Shown here: in pieces, positions 56,746 through 64,000 of the stretch
Position numbering within the stretch: position 1 is the stretch's first letter
How the letters are laid out: every line of letters begins with the position of its first letter
NCBI RefSeq assembly: GCF_039529835.1
Contig: NZ_CP154262.1
Location: 2,790,001-2,854,000 of the forward strand
Source: Arthrobacter sp. TMP15
GTDB lineage: Bacteria; Actinomycetota; Actinomycetes; Actinomycetales; Micrococcaceae
Direction of reading: 5' to 3'
DNA length: 64,000 bases
Translations under genes and position numbers: made by a program
Notes under the pieces: model-generated
What the model was told of the DNA's origin: nothing
Databases searched by the model: none
The model's input: the letters and a program-made list of their open reading frames with translations, nothing else

Positions 56746-57992
56746 GGTGACTCCTTAGAAGGTGTGCCCGCAGGACGGGAGTGCTGCAGTGCAGGTGAAT
56801 AACGGTCTGGGCGGAACTGTTCCCACGCCAGATCTGTGATGTTGCCCAGCAATTGTCGGGTGATGTGGGCCGCTATGGGCGTCAGCAGGACTCCGTGCCG
56901 GAAGAAGCCTGTGGCGATGATGAGCCCGGGAATGTCCCTGCCATTGCCGTCACCAACTCGTCCCAACAGCGGCGCATTGTCCGGGGTGCCGGGGCGGGCG
57001 CGGGCACTCATTTCAAGTAATTCCAGTTCGGCCACGGCAGGTAAGAGCACTTGGGCGTCACGGAGGAGCTGGTGAACTCCGCCCGCACTGACACCGGCGG
57101 ATCCGTCTTCACGGCTACTGGCGCCAATGACAACGCTCCCATCGGCCCGCGGCACTATATAGACGGGCAGCCCACGAACCAGTCCGCGGATAGTTGCGGT
57201 GGTCAGCGGATGAAGATGTTTGGGAACCCGAAGGCGCAGGATGTCTCCGTATACGGGACGGACAGGCAGCTTGAGGCCCTCCGGCAGCTCGTGAAGTTCC
57301 GGAGCGCCCAACCCATTGGCCACAATGACCTCGTTGGCATGAACAACACGGCCGTCCGCCAGTTTTACCCCTGTCACGGGCGAGTGCGAGTTACTGGGAT
57401 CTTTGTGTAGCAAAGCCGTAGCGGACTGGTCAATGAATGTCTGCTCTGCACTGTTTCGGCCGGCCGCCACGGCGGCTTTCACCAGTTGCACTCGTAGTGT
57501 TGCAGCCAAGGCTCGCGGATCCACCTGATGATCGGCTTCTACTTTGTAGGCGCAAGAAATATGTGGCCCCACCATTGGTTCAAGAACGCGAGCTTCACGG
57601 ATGCTCAGCTGAGATACCTCCAAACCATGACGGGTTTGGACCTCGCGGAGGTCGGCCAGCGCCTTGCGGTCAGCTGGGTCTGCGCCCAGTACCAGTGTTG
57701 GAGACGTGTTGAAGCCTGTATGGCCAGATTCGGGAATGGCGGCCATAAATGCTGGCCAGCGTGCAGCCGAGGCTAGTGTGAGTTCCAGCAGGTCATCTTC
57801 TTGATAGTGCAGTTCGCTCACGGGAGCCAACATTCCGGCGGCCGCAAAAGTGGCTCCGGTGGCGGGTGCCGGGTCAATAATGCTCACAGAATGCCCGGCT
57901 TTCTGGGCTTCCCACGCAATGCCCAGTCCAATAATGCCGCCACCAATGACAGCCACGTCGGTGCTCAGAATCTGGGCTTCAAAAGTTGCCAC
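56742..57992 (-). CDS. thiO: glycine oxidase ThiO
   Basis: This 416-residue FAD protein opens with VAVIGGGIIGLGIAWEAQKA and has FAAAGMLAPVSE, ARPGTPDNAPLLG and a C-terminal IIATGFFRHGVLL, which together identify ThiO/DadA-type glycine oxidase. It makes dehydroglycine for ThiG. The frame is open to 58094, but the GTG at 57992 is preferred: AAGGAG lies six bases upstream and directly abuts the TPP riboswitch, whereas the longer form would translate the riboswitch. Confidence 0.9.
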   Translation of the reverse strand: MATFEAQILSTDVAVIGGGIIGLGIAWEAQKAGHSVSIIDPAPATGATFAAAGMLAPVSELHYQEDDLLELTLASAARWPAFMAAIPESGHTGFNTSPTLVLGADPADRKALADLREVQTRHGLEVSQLSIREARVLEPMVGPHISCAYKVEADHQVDPRALAATLRVQLVKAAVAAGRNSAEQTFIDQSATALLHKDPSNSHSPVTGVKLADGRVVHANEVIVANGLGAPELHELPEGLKLPVRPVYGDILRLRVPKHLHPLTTATIRGLVRGLPVYIVPRADGSVVIGASSREDGSAGVSAGGVHQLLRDAQVLLPAVAELELLEMSARARPGTPDNAPLLGRVGDGNGRDIPGLIIATGFFRHGVLLTPIAAHITRQLLGNITDLAWEQFRPDRYSPALQHSRPAGTPSKESP

Positions 57993-58004
57993 TACGCTCT
58001 CCTT

Positions 58005-58106
58005 CCCTACGCCGGCATGATCCGGATCAGGTTCCACGCCCGCACGGGACGTATTTCGGTCGGCACATTTCGGCGCCCTCTCAACCAGCTTCACTGGCTC
58101 CCGCGG
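58005..58106 (-). promoter_or_regulatory. TPP riboswitch (THI element)
   Basis: On the minus strand the conserved parts occur in order: CGCGGGAGCC at the 5' end, GGTTGAGAGGGCG (CUGAGA-like loop), a variable stem around GTCCCGTGCGGGCGT, and the 3' block ACCTGATCCGGATCATGCCG followed by GCGTAGGGA. The thiO ribosome site AAGGAG begins directly after the last block, so TPP binding could hide it and shut off thiO-thiS-thiG translation. A separate terminator was not seen, which favours translational control. Confidence 0.95.
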
Positions 58107-58127
58107 TACTGCACTAGTCTATGAGAC

Positions 58128-58808
58128 ATGAGCAGATTATCGGTCATCCATGACAGCACAGCGAAAACCCCCGCCACTTCCTTCAAGGACGCCAGACTCT
58201 ATTTGTGCACCGATGCGCGGGAAAAACAGGGCGACTTTGCCGATTTCCTGAAGGCTGCCTTCGCCGGCGGAGTGGACATCATTCAGTTGCGCGACAAGTC
58301 CATCGAGGCCGCTCAGGAACTGGAGTTGCTAACAGTTTTGCGTTCTGTGGCGCAGGAGTGCGGCAAACTGTGGGCCGTGAACGATCGTGCCGATATTGCC
58401 ATGCTCAGCGGTGCCCCCGTTTTCCATGTGGGCCAGCAGGATCTGCCGTTGCCAGCCGCGCGTTCACTCGTGGGATCAGGTGTTTCCCTGGGGCTTTCCA
58501 GCCATGACACCAAGCAAGTGTCCGCAGCTGCTGCCGACCCGAACGCCGATTACTTTTGCGTGGGACCGCTATGGGCCACCCCCACCAAACCGGGCCGTGC
58601 CGCCGTGGGACTTTCCTTGCTTGAGCACGCCGCATCCCTGCACACCACCAAGCCTTGGTTTGCCATAGGCGGGGTGGATCTAAGCAACGTTGATCAGGTG
58701 GTGGACGCTGGCGCGTCTCGCATTGTTGTGGTCCGGGCCATTACTGACGCCCAAGATCCGACGGCGGCTGCCGCAGAACTGCTCTCCCGGCTACCCGCAC
58801 TGGGGTAA
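58128..58808 (+). CDS. thiE: thiamine-phosphate synthase
   Basis: The 226-residue TIM-barrel enzyme shows [53 protein letters not shown] and the phosphate-binding [11 protein letters not shown]. It joins the thiazole and pyrimidine phosphates. The start ATG is only 22 bases from the 5' end of the divergent riboswitch, and no ribosome site is clear, so a leaderless transcript is possible. It is not itself downstream of the riboswitch. Confidence 0.94.
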   Translation: MSRLSVIHDSTAKTPATSFKDARLYLCTDAREKQGDFADFLKAAFAGGVDIIQLRDKSIEAAQELELLTVLRSVAQECGKLWAVNDRADIAMLSGAPVFHVGQQDLPLPAARSLVGSGVSLGLSSHDTKQVSAAAADPNADYFCVGPLWATPTKPGRAAVGLSLLEHAASLHTTKPWFAIGGVDLSNVDQVVDAGASRIVVVRAITDAQDPTAAAAELLSRLPALG

Positions 58809-58898
58809 CTTTCACAACGCCGCGCAGCCACGCTCGTTGCTGATGGACCTCCTGCGAAGAGACCTCATGCCAAGAGTGATCCTGCCAAGGGGCCCGGT

Positions 58899-59480
58899 CT
58901 AGTTGAGCCGGTGGCGGCTGGCAACAGCCTCCAATTCCGCTCGATAAGCAGACCATTCTTCCGCCGTACGAGTTGAGGTGTTTCGATCCAGCGGCCCATT
59001 ACCCGTTGCCCCGTCAATGAGCTCGCGCAGGATATCCGCGTGGCCGGCGTGCCGGGCGGTTTCAACGCACACATGGACCATGATCCGGCTCAGTATCACC
59101 TGCCGACTCGCAGGATCCCACCAGGGCACCTCACCCACGGTGTCCAGCGTCAGCAATTCGATGGTCCTGTCGCTGTGCAACGCGGAGAATTCATGCAGTT
59201 CAAGAATGTCCGCGCGGCTCTCGTCGGGTCCGGCCCACAGATCGCTGTCCTGGGGTGCACCGGCTGCTAGCCATGGCATTTCTCTATTGCTGGGACGGTC
59301 AAAAACCACGCCTAAATATCCCAACTGGACACTGGCCACGTGTTTGAGAAGGCCTAAGAGATTTGTTCCTGTGGGCGTCATCGGCCGGCGGACGTCATAG
59401 TCGCTGAGTCCCTCAAGCTTTGCCAGCAGGTTTGCCCGCTGACTTCGCAGGTACTTCAGGAGATCATCTTTTTCATTCAT
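58899..59480 (-). CDS. DinB/DUF664-type metal-binding protein
   Basis: The 193-residue form from the ATG at 59480 is a four-helix DinB-like protein. MNEKDDLLKYLRSQRANLLA begins the first helix; NLLGLLKHVASVQLGYLG and CVETARHAGHADILRELIDG supply His residues for a metal site. Related DUF664 proteins may be thiol-dependent transferases in actinobacteria; the substrate is unknown. The frame is open to 59561, but those residues do not fit. It follows the TetR gene at 59579 and may be co-transcribed with it. Confidence 0.8.
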   Translation of the reverse strand: MNEKDDLLKYLRSQRANLLAKLEGLSDYDVRRPMTPTGTNLLGLLKHVASVQLGYLGVVFDRPSNREMPWLAAGAPQDSDLWAGPDESRADILELHEFSALHSDRTIELLTLDTVGEVPWWDPASRQVILSRIMVHVCVETARHAGHADILRELIDGATGNGPLDRNTSTRTAEEWSAYRAELEAVASRHRLN

Positions 59481-59578
59481 GGTGCCCACTTTTTGCTCAT
59501 CATCGCGCCGGAGTATCGCTGCATGGTGGCATGACCGCAGCGCTGGCCAGCCAGGTGGCACTGTCGGTGGCTAGGACG

Positions 59579-60271
59579 CTACCGCAAGCCAACCAATTCT
59601 TCCAGCAACTTCATATGCGACTCGAAAAGAGCTATTGGATCGCTAAACGTCGATGTTCCATACTGGCCAAACACTTCAAAGTTCACAGCTCCAAAAACGG
59701 ATACCCACACCAATGCACCCGAAGCAAAAACATGGTCTGGGACGCTCATTTCCATGTCCGCCCTGATTAGCTCGAAATCAGCAGCCAGCGGTGGACTTCC
59801 TTCCTTGACAGGAGCCGTCAGAGCCTTGGATTCGTAGGCACGTTGCAGAATCTGTATGAGCAAAACCACAACCCGCGTGCCTGGTTGGGTCGTTTGTTCC
59901 GCCGGGGCGTCGTAACCTGGCACAGGTGAACCAAAAAGTAGTCCATAGCGCGCCGGCTCAGCCAAAGCCCATTGCCGAATAGCTCCACCCCACGCTCGGA
60001 ATTGCTCTGAGAAATCATTTTGGGGTACCGCGCCAACTGCTGCATCCACAGCGTCACCCAGTGCGTTGTAGCCATCCACCACCAAGAGAGTCAGCAGCTC
60101 ATCCCGGCTCTTTACATACCGGTAAACAGCAGAAGAAACTACACCTAGGTCACGCGCCACGGCCCGGAGTGAGAGCCCAGCGGCGCCGTGCAATTCAAGA
60201 TGATGGCGCCCAATGGTGAGGATTTCCGACATGGTTTGCGTTCGCGCCCGTTCCCGCGGTGTTTGGCTCAT
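59579..60271 (-). CDS. TetR family regulator divergent from an epimerase gene
   Basis: The 230-residue protein has an N-terminal helix-turn-helix (SEILTIGRHHLELHGAAGLS, RAVARDLGVVSSAVYRYV, KSRDELLTLLVVDGYNAL) and a helical C-terminal domain with WGGAIRQWALAEPARYGLLF, as in the common TetR_C_13-like group. Two related dyads lie in the 141-bp gap to the divergent gene at 60413. It most likely represses that gene and perhaps itself. Confidence 0.85.
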   Translation of the reverse strand: MSQTPRERARTQTMSEILTIGRHHLELHGAAGLSLRAVARDLGVVSSAVYRYVKSRDELLTLLVVDGYNALGDAVDAAVGAVPQNDFSEQFRAWGGAIRQWALAEPARYGLLFGSPVPGYDAPAEQTTQPGTRVVVLLIQILQRAYESKALTAPVKEGSPPLAADFELIRADMEMSVPDHVFASGALVWVSVFGAVNFEVFGQYGTSTFSDPIALFESHMKLLEELVGLR

Positions 60272-60313
60272 AGCTCTATTCTCAGACTATTCGAGACCAC
60301 CGTCAACTTAAGT

Positions 60314-60374
60314 GAGCACTGCTCTTGACAATTTCAACCCGTAGGCTTGATAGTTAAAGCGAGAGCACCGCTCT
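60314..60374 (+). promoter_or_regulatory. promoter of the epimerase gene flanked by two TetR-type operators
   Basis: GAGCACTGCTC (60314-60324) directly abuts TTGACA (60325-60330). After 17 bases comes TGATAG (60348-60353), a weak -10. AGAGCACCGCTCT (60362-60374) lies near the expected start of transcription. The two dyads share GAGCAYYGCTC and are 49 bp apart, about the spacing for cooperative repression. Confidence 0.6.
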
Positions 60375-60412
60375 TTACTGAAAAGATGAAAGATTACCTG
60401 AATTGAGACCTC

Positions 60413-61342
60413 ATGGAAAACGTTAAAATTGTCACTGGGGCAGGACCCGTTGGCGCCACCGTGGCCCTGCAACTTGCCAGTGCCGGCCATAGCGTGCGGT
60501 TACTGACCCGTTCAGGCTCGGGCCCGGAACACCCCTTGATAGAGCGTCGCCGGGTTGACGTTAGCGAACCCGCACAATTGCACACCGCGATGGTGGATGC
60601 TGACACCGTCTTCCATTGCATTCATGGCTCAAAGTACAGGGCAGATACCTGGCGCAAGGAGTTGCCGGGCGCGGAACGCACGGTCCTTGCCGTGGCGGGA
60701 GAGTCGGGTGCGCTCGTGGTTTTCCCGGAAAGCCTCTACGCCTATGACACCCCGGAAAAAGTTATGACCGAGACCAGCTCGCGCACGGCAAGCGGAGGCA
60801 AGCGCGGGGTCCGCACAGAGCTGCTGGCCGCTCGAGCCGCCTCGAAAACTCCCACAGTGAGCGTGGTGGCCTCCGATTTTTTTGGTCCGCTGGTACGCGG
60901 GGCCCATGCTGGCGAGCGTATGGTTCATCGCATCCTGACAGGCAAGCCCCTACAGCTCCTAGGCAGCAGCACCATCCCGCACTCATTCACGTATGTCCCG
61001 GATCTGGCCGCAGCAATGGTTCGCGCGGCATCACTGCCGGCAACGTGGAACACAGTGCTGCATGCACCCAGCAACAAGGCCATCTCTCAGCGTGAGCTTG
61101 CCTCGGCTTTTGCCGCTGCCGCCGGAGTCGAGCTCCCTAAAGTGAGATCCCTCCCGGGGTGGGCGGTTTCCATGGCAGGCATTTTCTCCTTGGACACAAG
61201 GGAGCTCACTGAGATGATGTATCAGTTTCAGGCCCCGTTTATAATGGACTCCCTGGCCACTGAAAAGCTCTTGAACCTCTCCCCCACGCCTCTCCATGCG
61301 GCTGCCGCGCAGACTGTGCAGTGGTGGCAAAGACGCCGCTAG
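60413..61342 (+). CDS. NAD-dependent epimerase/dehydratase family protein
   Basis: The 309-residue atypical SDR begins VKIVTGAGPVGATVALQLAS (Gly-rich NAD motif), then VRLLTRSGSG, ADTVFHCIHG, and VVFPESLYAYDT where a catalytic YxxxK would be expected. The C-terminal half includes SFTYVPDLAAAMVRAA, typical of extended SDRs. The substrate is unknown. The two TetR-type dyads at 60314 and 60362 point to induction by a small molecule. Its stop overlaps that of the convergent MarR gene within CTAG. Confidence 0.82.
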   Translation: MENVKIVTGAGPVGATVALQLASAGHSVRLLTRSGSGPEHPLIERRRVDVSEPAQLHTAMVDADTVFHCIHGSKYRADTWRKELPGAERTVLAVAGESGALVVFPESLYAYDTPEKVMTETSSRTASGGKRGVRTELLAARAASKTPTVSVVASDFFGPLVRGAHAGERMVHRILTGKPLQLLGSSTIPHSFTYVPDLAAAMVRAASLPATWNTVLHAPSNKAISQRELASAFAAAAGVELPKVRSLPGWAVSMAGIFSLDTRELTEMMYQFQAPFIMDSLATEKLLNLSPTPLHAAAAQTVQWWQRRR

Positions 61343-61845
61343 GTTATCGCCTCAACGCTCAGGGCAACCTTGCGAAGCAGGACGGCCAGGAGTTCGCGCT
61401 CCTTGCCGGTGAGCCCTGCGAGCATTTCTTGATCACTGCGCAGCAGGCGTGGCAGCTCGCTATCCACCAGTTCCCGTCCTTGTGGAGTTAAGCGCATGAG
61501 TACAACACGGCCGTCGCGTTCCCAAGGGAGCCGCTCAATGAGTCCCCGCTTAACCAAACGGTCGGTATTTTTGGATGTTGAGGCACCACTAAGCATGGTC
61601 GAAGCAGTAATTTCACTTGCCCGCAGGGGTGATTCGGCGCGGGCTAAGGTACAGAGAACGTCAAATTCGGCCCGCGTCACTTCCGCTGGCAACAATCCAT
61701 GACCCGCCCTTTGGGAGGACAGTGCGCCAATTCTGCCGATGCGCCCCATAATTTCAATGCTGCCAACATCCAGATCCGGCCGGGACCGCTCCCAACCTTC
61801 CCTGGCACGGTCTACAAAGTCCTTGGGCGCTGCCTGCTCGTTCAT
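61339..61845 (-). CDS. MarR family transcriptional regulator
   Basis: The 168-residue protein has a winged helix: FDVLCTLARAESPLRASEIT, TMLSGASTSKNTDRLVKRGL, then the wing ERLPWERDGRVVLMRLTPQG. Helices at both ends provide dimerisation. It is divergent from the FUSC transporter gene with a 16-bp palindrome between, the usual MarR layout for a drug- or phenolic-sensing repressor that controls its own gene and an efflux pump. The start is an ATG at 61845. Confidence 0.9.
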   Translation of the reverse strand: MNEQAAPKDFVDRAREGWERSRPDLDVGSIEIMGRIGRIGALSSQRAGHGLLPAEVTRAEFDVLCTLARAESPLRASEITASTMLSGASTSKNTDRLVKRGLIERLPWERDGRVVLMRLTPQGRELVDSELPRLLRSDQEMLAGLTGKERELLAVLLRKVALSVEAIT

Positions 61846-61885
61846 GATTCCAGTCTAGAGACAACTCTCACAGCTCATACTTTTT

Positions 61886-61901
61886 AATTTACTAGTAAAT
61901 T
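61886..61901. promoter_or_regulatory. probable MarR operator (perfect 16-bp palindrome)
   Basis: AATTTACTAGTAAATT is perfectly self-complementary and lies in the 73-bp gap between the marR-type gene (start 61845) and the FUSC gene (start 61919). A further half-site-like TTACTTGTAG follows. AT-rich palindromes of this size are typical MarR targets. Confidence 0.65.
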
Positions 61902-61918
61902 ACTTGTAGAATAAAAAG

Positions 61919-63427
61919 ATGCCCCTTTCCTCCCGCTTTCACCACATTGGCAACGCCTTGGCTCATTCAGTGGCGCCCACAACCTGGCGCAAATCCTTCG
62001 TGTTGCGGCCCACCGATGCCGTTTTTGTTCCGGCCATCAAGGTTGGCATTGCGGGAAGTCTTGTTTTAGTAGCTGGTGGACTGCTAGGCCACGAACAGCT
62101 GGCAGGGATCGCCGCCCTGGGCGCACTGACAAGCGCTTTTGGCCGCTATCAGCCTTATCGGCGACTTTCGCTGATGCTTATCATTGTGGCGTCAGCACTG
62201 CTGATCTCGACAGGGATCGGTGCACTACTAGGCGCTTTGGGCGCGCCTTTTAGTGTGCAGATCCTGGTACTTTCAGCTATCGCGGCGCTGGCTTCCCACA
62301 CCTTCTCGGCTTTTCACATCACGGGTCCGGGGGCTGTCATTATGGTCTTCGCGGCTGCCGCAGGTTCGGGTTATGCGGATAGTTTTTCTGCGGTTCCGCG
62401 CGCAGTTGCGGCTTTGGGAATTGGCGCTGCGGTTGGTTGGCTTGTTGCCATGGCCCCGGTTTTGGCCTTTCCCATGGGTCCTGCCCGGCTGGCCGTGGCC
62501 CGCGCTATTGCCGCCGTGGTGAGCCTGGGTAATGCAAGTCATTCTGGGATGAACAGCGGCGGTACCTCCCGAGCCGTGGCCCGCACCGCTGCCCTCGCAG
62601 CCTTACACACTGCCCGGGAGTCAGTAGCGGTCAGCTCCGAACATCTGCACAGCCGCACGGTCCGTTCGATGAGTTTTTCCCACCACGGGGAGCAGCTGAA
62701 TCTCTTGCTGGATGAGGCCTACGCCGCACTGGACCTGGTGGAAGCACCTGCCACTACCGCCGCTCTTACCCTTTTATCCCATCATGAAGCTGAACTGCGA
62801 AAGATACGTGGCACATTCGGCACTACTGCCCTCCACAGCTCATTGCCTTCCCTGAGCTTATTGCCTTCTCTGAGCCCACCAGCCGATGGCAGAACAACAG
62901 CACCAAGTCTGCTGGTGGTTGCCCGGGCAGGGCTCGGTTCCCGGGCAAGCGTCCACCAAGCATTACGCATCGCTGCCGCCTCGGCTCTCTCGGGATGGGC
63001 CGCGGCCGGACTGGGTCTTGAACATCCGTTGTGGGCCTCCATGGGAGCTGTGGCAGCTTTGCAGGGACTGAACTACAGCTTCACACTCCAGCGAGGCATC
63101 CAGCGCATGGTAGGCAATGTGGTTGGAGCTGCTTTAGCCGTTGCCCTCCTTGGACTTTCCTTGGGCTTTTGGCCCTCGGTTGCCATGGTGGTACTTTTTC
63201 AGGTCCTCGCCGAACTACTGGTCATGAAAAATTACACACTGACCACCATTGCCGTGACACCCATGGCGCTGATCATGACGAGTATGGGATCTCAGCTAGG
63301 GCCCGAAGCCGCTTTAAGCCGGGTGGCAGACACCCTGGTGGGTGTAATCATTGGCGTCCTCGTGGCGGCGATCAGTATTTCACTGGCCGATCAACACCAC
63401 ATAGCGACTCGGCAGCCTACACACTGA
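61919..63427 (+). CDS. FUSC family membrane protein (aromatic-acid-efflux type)
   Basis: This 502-residue membrane protein has two sets of hydrophobic helices: residues ~35-190 (VGIAGSLVLVAGGLLG, LSLMLIIVASALLISTGIGA, VQILVLSAIAALASHTF) and ~350-490 (MVGNVVGAALAVALLGLSLG, ending VIIGVLVAAISISLAD), with a soluble region between. This matches the FUSC family (fusaric acid resistance, AaeB-like). Export of aromatic or phenolic acids is plausible, and MarR control fits. There is almost no ribosome site. The stop codon lies at the junction of a 20-bp tandem duplication. Confidence 0.82.
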   Translation: MPLSSRFHHIGNALAHSVAPTTWRKSFVLRPTDAVFVPAIKVGIAGSLVLVAGGLLGHEQLAGIAALGALTSAFGRYQPYRRLSLMLIIVASALLISTGIGALLGALGAPFSVQILVLSAIAALASHTFSAFHITGPGAVIMVFAAAAGSGYADSFSAVPRAVAALGIGAAVGWLVAMAPVLAFPMGPARLAVARAIAAVVSLGNASHSGMNSGGTSRAVARTAALAALHTARESVAVSSEHLHSRTVRSMSFSHHGEQLNLLLDEAYAALDLVEAPATTAALTLLSHHEAELRKIRGTFGTTALHSSLPSLSLLPSLSPPADGRTTAPSLLVVARAGLGSRASVHQALRIAAASALSGWAAAGLGLEHPLWASMGAVAALQGLNYSFTLQRGIQRMVGNVVGAALAVALLGLSLGFWPSVAMVVLFQVLAELLVMKNYTLTTIAVTPMALIMTSMGSQLGPEAALSRVADTLVGVIIGVLVAAISISLADQHHIATRQPTH

Positions 63428-63445
63428 CTCGGCAGCCTACACACT
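63406..63445. repeat. 20-bp tandem duplication across the end of the FUSC gene
   Basis: GACTCGGCAGCCTACACACT occurs twice without a mismatch (63406-63425 and 63426-63445). The FUSC stop TGA (63425-63427) spans the junction, and the minus-strand stop of the monooxygenase gene (63446-63444) falls at the far end of the second copy. Confidence 0.95.
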
Positions 63446-64000
63446 AGGCCAGCGGCGCCAGGCCCATCGCACCCGCCAGTAGTTCATAGCTCCGGATCCA
63501 TGCTTCACGCTCAGTGACCTGTGTGGCCACAATGAGCTCATCGGCGTCGGCCTTGAGCGCAAATTCATCCAAGTACGCGCGAGCCACCGATGGTGTTCCC
63601 ACAGCGGCGTAGCGGAACATGTTGGCTACCTGCTGGCCTGCTGGGGAATCGAGTAGCAAGTCCATTTCGGCTGCGGTAAATTCTTGTCCACGGCCCACTA
63701 GGGAAACCACCCGACGCCGCCTAGCCTCCAGTGCCAGGCGGTCCGCCTCTTCCTGGGTGTCGGCCACAATGGCGTTGACGCCAGCAATCACATACGGCTT
63801 AGCCAGTGCGGCAGACGGTTTGAACTCACGGCGGTAGATGCGCACAGCGTCTTCAAGTGCCTGTGGCGCAAAGTGAGAGGCGAAGGAATAAGGCAGGCCC
63901 AGCGCTGCGGCCAACCGTGCACCAAACAGCGAGGATCCCAGAATGTACAGCGGTACGTTCGTGTTCTTCCCCGGGTAGGCATTAACCCCTGAAATGCGCG
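63444..64000 (-). CDS. LLM-class flavin-dependent oxidoreductase (luciferase-like), partial
   Basis: The frame runs from the stop at 63444 to the window edge, giving 185 residues of the C-terminal half; the start is outside. The segment VPLYILGSSLFGARLAAALG followed by PYSFASHFAPQ, and later VIVAxT-like INAIVADTQEEADRLA wording (here VNAIVADTQEEADRL) and ELIVATQVTEREAWIRSYEL, is typical of the MsnO8-type luciferase-like monooxygenase group. It would use FMNH2 (or F420) with oxygen; the substrate is unknown. It converges on the FUSC gene with 16 bp between stops. Confidence 0.85.
   Translation of the reverse strand, partial: RISGVNAYPGKNTNVPLYILGSSLFGARLAAALGLPYSFASHFAPQALEDAVRIYRREFKPSAALAKPYVIAGVNAIVADTQEEADRLALEARRRRVVSLVGRGQEFTAAEMDLLLDSPAGQQVANMFRYAAVGTPSVARAYLDEFALKADADELIVATQVTEREAWIRSYELLAGAMGLAPLA

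Overview
The window reads as one contiguous piece of an actinobacterial chromosome, most likely from the Micrococcaceae (Arthrobacter-like). The evidence is the moderately high GC content, frequent GTG starts, many 4-nt ATGA/GTGA gene overlaps, and actinobacterial families such as AdnA/AdnB, UPF0182, DUF3107, TIGR03624 and HemQ. Nothing looks like phage, an insertion sequence, a plasmid or a CRISPR array. The species call is inference only.

Layout. (1) 1-8651, minus strand: a catabolic operon that runs off the left edge. It encodes an acyl-CoA synthetase, crotonase, acyl-CoA dehydrogenase, biotin-dependent carboxylase alpha and beta, an AtuA-like protein and a DinB/TIGR03084 protein. A TetR gene is divergent, with a perfect 16-bp palindrome between. 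The gene set resembles the Liu/Atu routes for 3-methyl-branched acids. (2) 9566-15891, plus strand: an alpha-glucoside utilisation operon (LacI regulator, lipoprotein, two permeases, GH13 alpha-glucosidase) with LacI-type operators upstream and an intercistronic hairpin. (3) 15940-17941: a 98-nt palindrome, a cardiolipin synthase gene, an initiator tRNA with its terminator, and an inverted repeat. (4) 17942-38904: a block whose order recalls Mycobacterium tuberculosis Rv3193c-Rv3204: UPF0182, YlbL-type protease, TIGR03624 protein, [zinc peptidase and an E1-like protein], UvrD2, NudC, [a kinase-like protein], AdnB, AdnA, alkyltransferase-like protein, then a DnaQ-like exonuclease. (5) 39259-41697: a polar amino-acid ABC transporter. 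(6) 41755-52129: a complete coproporphyrin-dependent haem cluster, with hemE-hemY-hemQ-hemH-hemC-hemD-hemB-hemL on the minus strand and hemA divergent. (7) 52327-58808: MoeZ-like sulphur activation, a TetR, small conserved genes, a fused pterin-dehydratase/VOC protein, and the thiamine genes thiO-thiS-thiG and thiE with a TPP riboswitch. (8) 58899-64000: a DinB protein and three small regulator/target pairs or single genes (TetR with an NAD-dependent epimerase, MarR with a FUSC transporter, and a luciferase-like monooxygenase cut by the right edge).

The least explained signal is a ~21-nt sequence (core TTGGAGATAATGAC) present in eight copies at four loci. Some copies form inverted pairs in intergenic DNA, and two lie in the same reading frame inside adnB and hemD. 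Other items worth attention are an E1-like protein with an apparent peptide-recognition N-terminus but no visible partner, DnaA boxes in two intergenic regions of the repair block, in-frame minisatellites in adnA and the adjacent alkyltransferase-like gene, and a TPP riboswitch that fills nearly all the space between divergent thiO and thiE.

All calls were made by reading sequence and motifs. No database search was run.
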